NCBI GenBank assembly: GCA_012103315.1 | Contig: WLWZ01000009.1 | Coordinates: 62,001 to 126,000 of the forward strand | Length of the DNA stretch: 64,000 nucleotides | Source of the DNA: Alphaproteobacteria bacterium | GTDB taxonomy: Bacteria > Pseudomonadota > Alphaproteobacteria > MPNO01 > UBA2964 | Reading direction: 5' to 3' | In this document: one piece after another, positions 26,879-34,636 of the stretch | Position numbering within the stretch: the stretch's first letter is position 1 | Layout: the number at the start of each line of letters is the position of its first letter | Program-made: the position numbers and the translations under genes | Notes under the pieces: generated by a model | What the model saw: only the letters and a program-made list of their open reading frames with translations | What the model was told of the DNA's origin: nothing | The model's database searches: none

Positions 26879-28144
26879 TTATGGATGAAAGTGACGGGCA
26901 ATCTTCATGACTGGGATGCCGGCGATACGGGCCTGTTTAACAAGGGCATTCAGGGCTGGTTGGTTTGGTGCGGCGGCGGCCTGTTTGAATAAAGCTGCAG
27001 CACGATCACGTTGTCCTTGGTCATTTTCTGCTGCTGCGAAGACCAGGTGTTTTTGATTTAGCTTGTAGCTGAGTCGCCGTGGTGGGCGGGCATCAAGTGA
27101 AAGAGTTTTCTCGGCGGCTAAGGTTGTTTCCGAAGCAACCGCCCGTGTTCGAAATGATGTTCCCGAAAGACTTTCGCGGGCTGCCAATACCCAAAGTTTT
27201 TGCTTGGTGTCTGAAACGTTTTTAATTCGGTACTGCAGTTTGCATAACCGATGGAGATTGGCACTCTTGTCCGTTTGTGCCCCACCGATGCGTTTCTCGG
27301 AGATTTGCGGAGCGACGATATCAAAAAGGACTTCAGCGCATTTACCGCCAGCGGGCGCATGTGTTTCCAGCGCGACTGCTGAAACTGGCTGGCCTTCCGT
27401 TGCTTCGTTTTGGTCCGCGGCAGTCACTGCATTCTTTGTCGTGGGACCGATATTCAATACGATTGCTACTATTCCCGCGATGCTCGCGCTAACCACCGAA
27501 GCACGCCGTAATTTTCTCCCAACTGTTTTTTTAGGTAATGAAATTGCCAGTTGAGGGCGTTTGCGGGGCCGTTTCAGTCGAAGGACCTTTAGAACTTCCA
27601 ACACATCTTCTGCGGCAACAAATTTGAACTTTGAAGGGGATGTGAGCGTAAGGCGGCTTATCTCTTCCTCCGCTTCTGCCCGATTTGCCGCAGGGATGGC
27701 GATGACGATTTCGGTGCCATCGGCAATCAGGTCATCGAATAGATCGCGAGATCTTTGAAGTTTCTGCCCGATATCGCTGACGCTCTGGACACTGAGGTCG
27801 CAATTGACCTCGCCAGATGCCCAGACGACGCGGTTATAGGTTTCATTATTGGTGGCAAGACGACGTTCTCGCGCTAGCGCATGACCAACAAAGGCCCCAA
27901 GTTGCCAACTCAATCCAGACCCGATGGGATCTGAAATATCCATCCGATAGGCGCTATGGCCATAGCAGGCTTCAATTACACCAGTGGGACGTCTTACGAA
28001 CGTGTCATAATCCGGGCTAATCGGTAGGGCCATGGCACGACCGCCGAGACAAATAACCGAACGCACATCTGGTGCTTCGGCGGTAAGACGCTGCAGGCGA
28101 GTGGGACCTTCAGTTGTCGCTACAAAGACGGCAGTTTTACTCAT
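26879..28144 (-). CDS. Membrane protein with Lon (S16)-like N-terminal domain
   Basis: The 421-residue protein has three parts. Residues about 30-160 resemble the Lon proteolytic domain: DPIGSGLSWQLGAFVGHAL aligns by eye with the Lon G-D-G-P-S-A-G segment (candidate nucleophile Ser79), and ASGEVNCDLSVQSVSDIGQK with the Lon GEV...V..I..K segment (candidate Lys128). A basic linker (KRPRKRP) and one membrane helix (about 216-233) follow, then a periplasmic C-terminal domain with two cysteines and a helical tail. The active site would face the cytoplasm. It overlaps the upstream gene stop by 4 bases (ATGA). Protease activity is a hypothesis; a non-catalytic role is possible. Confidence 0.68.
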   Translation of the reverse strand: MSKTAVFVATTEGPTRLQRLTAEAPDVRSVICLGGRAMALPISPDYDTFVRRPTGVIEACYGHSAYRMDISDPIGSGLSWQLGAFVGHALARERRLATNNETYNRVVWASGEVNCDLSVQSVSDIGQKLQRSRDLFDDLIADGTEIVIAIPAANRAEAEEEISRLTLTSPSKFKFVAAEDVLEVLKVLRLKRPRKRPQLAISLPKKTVGRKLRRASVVSASIAGIVAIVLNIGPTTKNAVTAADQNEATEGQPVSAVALETHAPAGGKCAEVLFDIVAPQISEKRIGGAQTDKSANLHRLCKLQYRIKNVSDTKQKLWVLAARESLSGTSFRTRAVASETTLAAEKTLSLDARPPRRLSYKLNQKHLVFAAAENDQGQRDRAAALFKQAAAAPNQPALNALVKQARIAGIPVMKIARHFHP

Positions 28145-28689
28145 CGCATAAACACATCGGTTTTGGGGTCACGCAGGGAAACGGCGAGGGTTGAATTCGA
28201 CCCGAGCAGAAGTTGCACCGTTCCGTCGGTCGGTTCGGGTAGGGGAATTCGATCACAACCTTCAGAGTCGTTGATGACAAACAGGGTGTTTGGGGTACAA
28301 GCCAGGTCTTGAAGTTTGATAATGACGTAGAGCTGTTCGTGATCTGCTTGGCTTTCTCGCAATGTCATTTGGAACCCGGTGCCAAAACGGGTTGTGGTTG
28401 AACCACTGGAGGCAGCGGCGCGCGATATGGGTCGCAAAGGCGCGACCCGTTCCAAAAGTATTCTCATGTCATTCCGAAGTTTGGGGTTTGTTGAAAGCTG
28501 CTGTACCAATCCTGACTTAACTGGCGCGTCTGGATCGGTCGCGTATCGGTACAGGTCGTTGAAACACGAAACTGCTTCAGCTGTACTTGGGTCAGTTTCT
28601 ACTTGAAGCGTTGCCAGGGCTTCGCGGGCAATAAAGATTGCTTCGCTAGCGGACTCTGCCTCCATCCAATAGTTCTTCGTATCCGTCAT
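28141..28689 (-). CDS. Small cytoplasmic protein of unknown function, helical plus beta-rich
   Basis: ATG at 28689 is chosen over the track's TTG: GGAG lies 7 bases upstream, and the ATG overlaps the preceding stop as ATGA. The 182-residue protein has a helical N-terminal half (about 1-85) and a beta-rich C-terminal half (about 100-182; LYVIIKLQDLACTPNTLFVI and VQLLLGSNSTLAVSLRDP). No signal peptide. It is sandwiched by 4-base overlaps between the large helical protein and the Lon-like protein, which strongly suggests the three act together in the cytoplasm. I do not recognise the family. Confidence 0.7.
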   Translation of the reverse strand: MTDTKNYWMEAESASEAIFIAREALATLQVETDPSTAEAVSCFNDLYRYATDPDAPVKSGLVQQLSTNPKLRNDMRILLERVAPLRPISRAAASSGSTTTRFGTGFQMTLRESQADHEQLYVIIKLQDLACTPNTLFVINDSEGCDRIPLPEPTDGTVQLLLGSNSTLAVSLRDPKTDVFMR

Positions 28690-30329
28690 GAGCAAACTCC
28701 ATATAGCTGGCGGAATTGGTTAAAAAAAACTGCCCGATCGTTCTCGTCCAATGCATCCCAACCGCCATGGGATTCGGCGATTTGAGGCAATAGAGCGATG
28801 AAACGGGATAGTGATTTGTGGAGATTTATCAGGGCTTCAGCCGCGCTGGCGAAGCCCGCAATCTCTATTTCGGAAGACCCAATTTCTGGTTTGGCAAAGC
28901 CTTTGCGAGAAATTCGGCTAGCTGCTTTCTTACTTTTCGCAACAAATTCAGCCAGTGCGGGACATGTCGCGCGATCGTTCAGAACAGTTGAAAGGGCTGG
29001 TGATCGATCTTCGATAGCGTGGAGATACACCACATTGTCTGCCGTACCCTCTTGCGCGGAAATGATTTTAGCGAGCGGGGACAGATCGATATCAGGCCGA
29101 ATTTCAAGAAGGATGGAAATGGCTGCGTCGTCACCTGCCATCGCGAGGTGGTAGAAGCTCGCTAATACTGCCCGCTCAAGGTTGGCTCCGATTTTCTCGA
29201 TATCTTTTGCGCTTAACTCATATCCCGCGTTAATGACCTGATTAGCGTTGGCATCGATTGCAGTGGCTGCCGACGTGCCGCGGCGAAACGCTTGGGTCAG
29301 CTTTGCCTGGATATCGCCAAAGACCTCAGCGCGAAGAATGGATAGCGGTAAAATTTCTGCGGTGTGACCACTCTCAATCAGCAGTTCCAACGCATTTCGT
29401 TCATTCTTGTTGAGAAATTTGATCTGGTTTGCTGGCGAGACGTCGAGTTGATCCAGCGGCGCCCGTCTCTCGTGAATTTCTTCAAGGGCAATATCAATAG
29501 AACCCGGGTCTATTTCGCCGTTTTCACGATCTGACCCGATGGACAACGAATGGTGCAGGGAACCTTGTTGCTGGGCTGCTGACAGAGCGTCGCGGACATT
29601 GACGAAAAGCCTGACGACCTTCCGAAATGTCTTAAAATCACCATCCTCATCGGTAGACGCTTCGATCCAGAAATTGAGAACCATATCGTCATTGATGTCG
29701 TCGGCGCGTGCTGCTCCGTTGCCGCACGACGCCATAAATTCTGTTACAGCTCGGTACTTGCGTTGCGCTGTGGCGGCCGGTAGATGGGTGTTCAAGTATG
29801 CATAAAGCCGTCGGGAAAGGGTATTTGCGGCTTTGCTGATTTGCGCCTTCGTAGTGGTGCTAACTGTTATCTCTGGGATCGTTTCAAGAACGACATCGTA
29901 TCCGAGCGTTGAAACCAGAAACTCCAGAAGCGCTGAAAGAAATGGCATGCGGGTATGAGCAATGGCGAAGTCGCCATCGAAGTAATTCGCCTGAACGGTA
30001 GAGGGATGTTGTTCAATCGCGGCGGCGGGATTGTGGAATAGACCATCACTGATCTTTCGGCGAAAGGCTCCTGCTGTGGCTGGTCCTGCTCCCCAAAAGA
30101 AGTTTTCAAAATTTTCAATTTGGCTGACGATATGGATGAGGTGGCAAAGTTCATGGATCGGGCCAGTGTAGCTCCGGCACACAATCCAGCGTGTTAGACG
30201 ACGACAAACCGTTGGCTTGAACTTTACCTGCGCTCCGTCGCTGGTTTCTGAAATTGCCTGCAATGTTGCCTGTAATTCATTGCTCACTGTTCCGCCGGCG
30301 AGACCGTCAATTGAATAGAGACCATCCAT
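28686..30329 (-). CDS. Large cytoplasmic helical protein of unknown function with HExxH motif
   Basis: ATG at 30329 is supported by GGGAG 8 bases upstream; the track start at 30497 lies inside the transglycosylase gene. The 547-residue protein has no signal peptide or membrane segment and is mainly helical. A zincin-like HELCH sits at about residues 59-63 (GPIHELCHLIHIV), but no downstream third ligand is obvious, so metalloprotease activity is only a possibility. It starts one base after the transglycosylase stop and overlaps the next gene by 4 bases. A cytoplasmic platform or regulator of the envelope complex is a reasonable guess. Confidence 0.68.
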   Translation of the reverse strand: MDGLYSIDGLAGGTVSNELQATLQAISETSDGAQVKFKPTVCRRLTRWIVCRSYTGPIHELCHLIHIVSQIENFENFFWGAGPATAGAFRRKISDGLFHNPAAAIEQHPSTVQANYFDGDFAIAHTRMPFLSALLEFLVSTLGYDVVLETIPEITVSTTTKAQISKAANTLSRRLYAYLNTHLPAATAQRKYRAVTEFMASCGNGAARADDINDDMVLNFWIEASTDEDGDFKTFRKVVRLFVNVRDALSAAQQQGSLHHSLSIGSDRENGEIDPGSIDIALEEIHERRAPLDQLDVSPANQIKFLNKNERNALELLIESGHTAEILPLSILRAEVFGDIQAKLTQAFRRGTSAATAIDANANQVINAGYELSAKDIEKIGANLERAVLASFYHLAMAGDDAAISILLEIRPDIDLSPLAKIISAQEGTADNVVYLHAIEDRSPALSTVLNDRATCPALAEFVAKSKKAASRISRKGFAKPEIGSSEIEIAGFASAAEALINLHKSLSRFIALLPQIAESHGGWDALDENDRAVFFNQFRQLYGVCS

Positions 30330-30330
30330 G

Positions 30331-30867
30331 TTACACGCTCCCGCTTTGCAGTTGGCGTCGGTAATACCGCTGAAGCCGTTGAACTTTGGCGACGTACTTG
30401 CGTGTGTAGGGAATAACTCTCGGGCGATGGCGACCAAGGCGATCCACAGCCGAGCCACCATTGTAATACGATAAAGCGAGATCGACCCGACCATCATAAC
30501 GGTCGATCAAACGGCGTAGAAAATGCAGACCCAAGCGAACGTTGATACGTGGATTCCACAATTGATGCGCCTGGATGCCATATTCACCGCGCGCCGTCGC
30601 TGGCATGATTTGCATAACTCCGCGTGCGCCTTTGTGGCTTCTTGCACGAGGGTTAAAATTGGATTCGGCATGCGCAATGGCGAGCGCCAGTGATATCGGC
30701 ATTTGCATCCGGGCGGCTTCGCTGGCGACGAGCTTTTTGACGTCGGCCCGATTTTGCGGTGTGTGATGTGCTGTAACAGCGCTGGAACTGCAGCCAGTTG
30801 CCAGAAATGCTGCAACCAGAACGCTGAGGGTTCGGCGCGTGATGAGGTGTTGGGTGTCAGCGAGCAT
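30331..30867 (-). CDS. Lytic transglycosylase (SLT domain) lipoprotein
   Basis: ATG at 30867 is preferred (GCAGGAG 7 bases upstream), overlapping the ExbD-like gene by 11 bases. The 178-residue protein has a lipobox LATGC (Cys26) and one SLT domain (about 45-170). The catalytic glutamate is in IAHAESNFNPRA (E68), followed by GARGVMQIMPATA and LSYYNGG. It should cleave peptidoglycan glycan strands to 1,6-anhydro ends from the outer-membrane side. Small transglycosylases of this kind accompany trans-envelope machines (secretion systems, flagella, pili) and open the wall for their assembly, supporting that reading of the cluster. Confidence 0.9.
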   Translation of the reverse strand: MLADTQHLITRRTLSVLVAAFLATGCSSSAVTAHHTPQNRADVKKLVASEAARMQMPISLALAIAHAESNFNPRARSHKGARGVMQIMPATARGEYGIQAHQLWNPRINVRLGLHFLRRLIDRYDGRVDLALSYYNGGSAVDRLGRHRPRVIPYTRKYVAKVQRLQRYYRRQLQSGSV

Positions 30868-31294
30868 TGCTTTTCTCCTGCAATGCCTGATTCCAGTTTG
30901 GATCAAGTGTCGTAATGACGATATTTTTTGCCGATATTCCTTTCTGCGCTTGCATAGCAGCCGACATCGACAGATTTGGTGTTACGGCAAGGACCACGCG
31001 TTCGGCATGACGGATTGTTGCTAGGTCAAGAGTATTGAGCGACCTGTCACGATATTGCTTGCCATCAAAAATAACGAGAACGTCTTTTTTTGTGAGTTTG
31101 CTAGCTTGGCCGGACCCAGCCGACGCACTGTTTTGGGCTAGAACCGCGATCGAAACCGCCGCAGTTTGTTTGACCGACGATTTGGGGGCGGGAACACCCA
31201 TGGATATAGCGGTCAGGACCATTACGCTGAAAAATCCCATCGCCATAGCCAGCGCGATTTCCGTCATCGCATTTTCCTGGCTGCTAATACTCAT
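30857..31294 (-). CDS. ExbD/TolR-like membrane-anchored protein
   Basis: ATG at 31294 is preferred (GGAGA 6 bases upstream). The 145-residue protein has a 10-residue cytoplasmic start, one membrane helix (TEIALAMAMGFFSVMVLTAI) and a periplasmic alpha/beta domain (about 70-135; DVLVIFDGKQYRDRS then VVLAVTPNLSMSAA and NIVITTLD). Size, topology and this strand pattern match ExbD/TolR. The critical membrane aspartate of ExbD/TolR/MotB is missing; Glu12 at the helix start is the only acidic residue there and may replace it. Its likely partner is the MotA/ExbB-like protein in the same unit. Assignment is inferred from topology, not strong sequence identity. Confidence 0.62.
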   Translation of the reverse strand: MSISSQENAMTEIALAMAMGFFSVMVLTAISMGVPAPKSSVKQTAAVSIAVLAQNSASAGSGQASKLTKKDVLVIFDGKQYRDRSLNTLDLATIRHAERVVLAVTPNLSMSAAMQAQKGISAKNIVITTLDPNWNQALQEKSNAR

Positions 31295-31346
31295 TGTTTG
31301 TCTCCGTGTTCTCACAAGGGGGGATATGAAAGGTTTAGGCAGATTT

Positions 31347-32216
31347 TCAGCCGCGCCATGCTTGCTGTTTCATGTGACGGACTAGTCGCCGGGTTAAGCG
31401 ACCGGTAACTCGAAGTCTGTTGTGGCGTTGATATGCACGGATCGCGCGCCGGGTATGAGCTTTCATGATTCCGTCGATGCGACCCGGCTTGTAACCCAGG
31501 CGATGCAGCATGCGCTGGACATGGAAGACGGACCGGCGTCCGTTGCGGCTCATCGTAAAAGGCGGACGGTCACGGTGGATGATTGGGGTGATCGCCGGTT
31601 GCCGATAGCGTTTGATTTCTGGTGCGGGACTAGCCAGGCGAATGCGGCTTGGTGGTGTCGCGGCAAAGACAAGGCCGTTTTCGGTGCTGACGGCTTTGTA
31701 AGAAAGGCTGGCAGTGTGACCGTCCTTTCGCAATGTGCCGACCACCAGGATGTCGACCTTTGCGTTGCGAAGCAGATCAGCGACGCGAGCATCGCGATCA
31801 GGCTCTAGTTCACTTATTGAGTCTATTTCACGGATGACGGATTTTAGCGTTTCTCGGGCAACAAAACGGAAAGTGCCAGCCCCTTGCTTAGTCAACGCGG
31901 CGAGTAACCGGTCGTTAAATTCCCGCGCCATATCAGAAGTGATGCGATCCTTTTTTCTGGCTGTGGATTTGGCAAAGCGAAATGGGACAACGGCGATTCG
32001 GGGCTTGCCATAGCCACCAACCGCGGGGATATCAGCGGCGTCTGTTGCCCGAATGCCGGAAAGGATTTCCTCAGCAAACATCTCGAACGGTGCCTGATCG
32101 GGCTGATAGCTACCCTGTGCCTTTGCACCATTCCAGGTAGCGGCAAATAGGAACGCCAGCGCGTACAATAATGCGGCGGTGACATAGAGCGATCTGATGT
32201 ATTTTTTCGTGTTCAT
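31347..32216 (-). CDS. Membrane-anchored/secreted CsgG/FlgO-like protein with peptidoglycan-binding domain
   Basis: The 289-residue protein starts with a hydrophobic signal or anchor (LYALAFLFAATWNGAKA). Residues about 70-195 resemble the CsgG/FlgO/TolB-N alpha/beta fold: RIAVVPFRFAKS, FNDRLLAALTKQG, then VDILVVGTLRKDG. Residues about 228-285 are a PG_binding_1 domain (QRMLHRLGYKPGRIDGIMKAHTRRAIRAYQ). It should sit in the periplasm, holding peptidoglycan. GGGGAGGAAAAC directly before the ATG is an excellent ribosome binding site. A wall-anchoring or outer-membrane assembly role in the cluster is inferred. Confidence 0.78.
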   Translation of the reverse strand: MNTKKYIRSLYVTAALLYALAFLFAATWNGAKAQGSYQPDQAPFEMFAEEILSGIRATDAADIPAVGGYGKPRIAVVPFRFAKSTARKKDRITSDMAREFNDRLLAALTKQGAGTFRFVARETLKSVIREIDSISELEPDRDARVADLLRNAKVDILVVGTLRKDGHTASLSYKAVSTENGLVFAATPPSRIRLASPAPEIKRYRQPAITPIIHRDRPPFTMSRNGRRSVFHVQRMLHRLGYKPGRIDGIMKAHTRRAIRAYQRHNRLRVTGRLTRRLVRHMKQQAWRG

Positions 32217-32250
32217 GTTTTCCTCCCCAAATGTGGGTGCAGTGCGGTTC

Positions 32251-33156
32251 TCACCAGTTGATCGGTGAGGTGCCGGTTTTGCCCGATTTATGGGCGTTAA
32301 GGGTGAAGCGGTGTTTCTTGCGGGTAAGGGCCGCTGCCAATCCGAGTTGTTTCAACATCTTCTGTAAAAACGACTGCAACGGCGGGGCATTCTTGTCTCT
32401 AGTAATGGCGAAGGTGGTGATAGAATTTGACGACTCGGTTTGGCGGACGCGCTGGTTTCCGGGAATGACGACTAGATAGTCCTCGATGTCGCGGATTGTC
32501 GCGCTATCTAATCCCACCAGGCGCAGCGTAATTTCTTCTCTAATTGGAAGTGTCGGCGTCACCAGATTCGCCTTCTTGATAGCCCTAAACCGGTGTCGAA
32601 GTTTTATGTTCTTGAGTTTGCGTGTGATGGTCCGCGCAATAAATCCAGCAGGCCGGGAAATTCGCAGGCTGGCATTATCTGATATACAGTCTGCATCGGA
32701 ATTTTCTGGAATGCGCCAGGATTGTAGCGGTGCTCTAAGGCGGCCGAGAATGGTGCTTCGCCTTGCGTTTCGGATGACGGAGTGCAGATGAAGGGTCGCG
32801 TGGCGCGTATAAGTCTTATCAATGATTCTAAGTTTGGTGCGGACATTGATCGAGATATCAGGAACGCTGTGTTTTGATCGAAATTTCGACGTTAGCGAAA
32901 CATGACGTAGCTTTGCCTTGAGTCGTGGGTCAGTGGTATCAACGACGCTTATGCTGTGACCAGCTGCAGCCAACCTTGCGACGATGATATCGGTCGCTTG
33001 CTGTTGTAACGCTCTGCTGTTGGCTGCGTAGGTCGTCGACGACCCAGAAATGAGAATGCGTAGGGTATTTGGTTCTTCCGCAGCGTGGCCGGGAGAAGAC
33101 ATGCCGATCAGCATTAATCCCAAAGCGGTGGTGATCATTGATTTTGTCGACATCAT
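32251..33156 (-). CDS. Secreted protein of unknown function (FlgT/secretin-accessory-like pattern)
   Basis: ATG at 33156 fits best, with GGGAG 7 bases upstream; ATG at 33162 is too close to it. The 301-residue protein has a signal peptide (cleavage after SSPGHA). Two alpha/beta segments follow: about 30-180 (TLRILISGSSTTYAANSRALQ, resembling nucleotide-free TolB/FlgT-type domains) and about 205-290 (ITLRLVGLDSATIRDIEDYL). Cysteine is nearly absent. It lies 34 bases upstream of the CsgG-like gene. A periplasmic or outer-membrane-associated component is likely; the family is not recognised with confidence. Confidence 0.68.
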   Translation of the reverse strand: MMSTKSMITTALGLMLIGMSSPGHAAEEPNTLRILISGSSTTYAANSRALQQQATDIIVARLAAAGHSISVVDTTDPRLKAKLRHVSLTSKFRSKHSVPDISINVRTKLRIIDKTYTRHATLHLHSVIRNARRSTILGRLRAPLQSWRIPENSDADCISDNASLRISRPAGFIARTITRKLKNIKLRHRFRAIKKANLVTPTLPIREEITLRLVGLDSATIRDIEDYLVVIPGNQRVRQTESSNSITTFAITRDKNAPPLQSFLQKMLKQLGLAAALTRKKHRFTLNAHKSGKTGTSPINW

Positions 33157-33197
33157 TTTCATTCTCCCGGCCGGTATGCGGAAAGAGACAATTTCCG

Positions 33198-33917
33198 TTA
33201 GCTCACGGTTTTCCAGCTACCGTCAGCCGTGCGGCAGGCGGTGCCGTGCATTTTGGTCTCATAACCGTCGATCCATCCCCAGGTCGTGTAATCGCGGCAA
33301 TACTGGCCGGAGGACAAACGGTAGGTACGGGTCGGTTTTACGGAGTATTCCGAACCTGTGTCGGGATTGGTCCAGGAGACACTACGACCAGTCTTGGTGG
33401 ACTCCAGCGCATTCTGGGCTTCCAGGCGATCGGCACGCTCCATGGAGTCTCCGATATTGCCGCCGATGACAGCGCCGACAAGAACACCGCCGATGATGGC
33501 TGCCGTCCGACCGCTGCCTTTACCGATATTGCTGCCGAGCAACCCGCCGACAGCGGCCCCGATCAGACCACCGGCAATTGAACTATTGCCATAGTGGCGG
33601 TTGTAACGCGGACGCGCCGGGGCGTGATGTACGACTGTTTTGTGGTGCGTTACGTGACGGTGATGCGTAACGTGGCGGTGATGATTGCGATACCACCGAC
33701 GTTCGGCCCGACGCTCTGCCCTGCGATGCGCCCGGCGATGTTTACGGTGGTGCTTGCGATAGTAGCGATGGCCACCATTATAATAGGTAACTTTCTTGAC
33801 TGTCTTGACGACCTTATATCCTTTGTGAAAAGGGCCGGCGTTAACGGGTGTTGCAATGACGGCAACGGCGGTAACGCCAATAATCGCGAAGAACGAATTT
33901 CGAATTGTTTTTAACAT
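33198..33917 (-). CDS. 17-kDa surface antigen-type glycine-zipper protein with His-rich segment
   Basis: ATG at 33917 is chosen (GGAGAGA 7 bases upstream); the track's longer form runs into the promoter. The 239-residue protein has a signal peptide (VAVIATPVNAG), a long His/Arg-rich stretch (about 30-95; HHRHVTHHRHVTHH), a glycine-zipper segment typical of 2TM surface antigens (IAGGLIGAAVGGLLGSNIG, then GGVLVGAVIGGNIGD) and a C-terminal RT0821/Lpp0805-type domain (about 160-239; SSGQYCRDYTTWGW with cysteines). It is the first gene of the minus-strand cluster, 41 bases before the next. The histidines may bind metal or respond to pH. Confidence 0.82.
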   Translation of the reverse strand: MLKTIRNSFFAIIGVTAVAVIATPVNAGPFHKGYKVVKTVKKVTYYNGGHRYYRKHHRKHRRAHRRAERRAERRWYRNHHRHVTHHRHVTHHKTVVHHAPARPRYNRHYGNSSIAGGLIGAAVGGLLGSNIGKGSGRTAAIIGGVLVGAVIGGNIGDSMERADRLEAQNALESTKTGRSVSWTNPDTGSEYSVKPTRTYRLSSGQYCRDYTTWGWIDGYETKMHGTACRTADGSWKTVS

Positions 33918-33975
33918 CGTCTCTCTCCATGTGAAGTTCGTGACGATGCGAGTAGAACAAATTTGTGCTGAGCCG

Positions 33976-34009
33976 AACCTGAACGCGTTGTTCATCCTGT
34001 GTTCAGGTT
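33976..34009. promoter_or_regulatory. PhoP-box-like direct repeat in the divergent promoter
   Basis: TGTTCA-TCCTG-TGTTCA (33989-34005) is an exact hexamer direct repeat with an 11-base period, the layout bound by PhoP/QseB/PmrA-type OmpR-family regulators. It is embedded in a 9-base inverted repeat, AACCTGAAC (33976) and GTTCAGGTT (34001). The site lies in the 170-base region between the envelope cluster and the PepSY-regulator-kinase operon, so both could be controlled. Core promoter elements could not be placed convincingly. Confidence 0.6.
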
Positions 34010-34087
34010 TCAAAGTGCAAATAGTGCCGTGCGCGGACCTACAATCAACTGTTCGCTGATTTGCATTGTTAAGGGCATAATAGAGCT

Positions 34088-34636
34088 ATGAACCGAAGGG
34101 ATTCTGTACGTTTAAGCCGGGTGGCTATTGTCGCCATTGTGGCTCTGTGCGCGCTGAATTCAACAGGAGGTGCAGCGCTGTTCGTGCCGGAAACAATTTT
34201 TTCGCGATCAGAATTTCTGAACAAATCTGACAAAGCGGAGAGTTTTTTCTCTAACAAATTAGAAATTTCGCAACGACGCCAGCGACGGAATGGTCCTCGT
34301 TTTCGTCGTCCGCAACGCAGAAATGACTTTCAGTTTCAGTCGCCACCAGCGGAAGCGCAGGAACGTCGGCGGATTAAGCGCCTCAGGAATGAGCAGCGGC
34401 GCAACCGAGATCAGGACAATGCACGAGACGCCGTGAAAAGTGGTGCAGCGCTGCCGCTGTCATCGATAATTCAAGGTGTCCAAGCGTCTTGCCCTGGGCG
34501 TTTTTTAGGCGCCCGCCTGATACGTCGAGGAGATCAACTTGCCTACCGATTAAATATTCTACGACCGTCGGGGCAACGCGTGACAATGTTTGTGGATGCC
34601 GCAAATGGTAATGTCGTAAGAGGGGGCTGCCGTTAG
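34088..34636 (+). CDS. Secreted PepSY-like protein upstream of a two-component system
   Basis: The 182-residue protein has an N-terminal membrane or signal segment (VAIVAIVALCALNSTGGAALF), a long Arg/Gln-rich disordered middle (about 60-115; RRQRRNGPRFRRPQRRN) and a C-terminal PepSY-like domain (about 122-180; IIQGVQASCPGRFLGARLIR, then TMFVDAANGNVV). PepSY-domain proteins commonly sit beside PhoP/QseB-type systems and modulate the kinase or periplasmic proteases. A 6-bp hairpin overlaps its stop codon, and the response regulator begins 18 bases later. Confidence 0.8.
   Translation: MNRRDSVRLSRVAIVAIVALCALNSTGGAALFVPETIFSRSEFLNKSDKAESFFSNKLEISQRRQRRNGPRFRRPQRRNDFQFQSPPAEAQERRRIKRLRNEQRRNRDQDNARDAVKSGAALPLSSIIQGVQASCPGRFLGARLIRRGDQLAYRLNILRPSGQRVTMFVDAANGNVVRGGCR

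Noticed and set aside
26220-26888. 222-residue plus-strand ORF opposite the lipoprotein at 26223
   Set aside because: The minus-strand frame has a lipobox and ribosome binding site and fits the operon; the plus frame has neither.
30330-30497. N-terminal extension of the 547-residue cytoplasmic protein to 603 residues
   Set aside because: It lies entirely inside the transglycosylase gene, and GGGAG supports the start at 30329.
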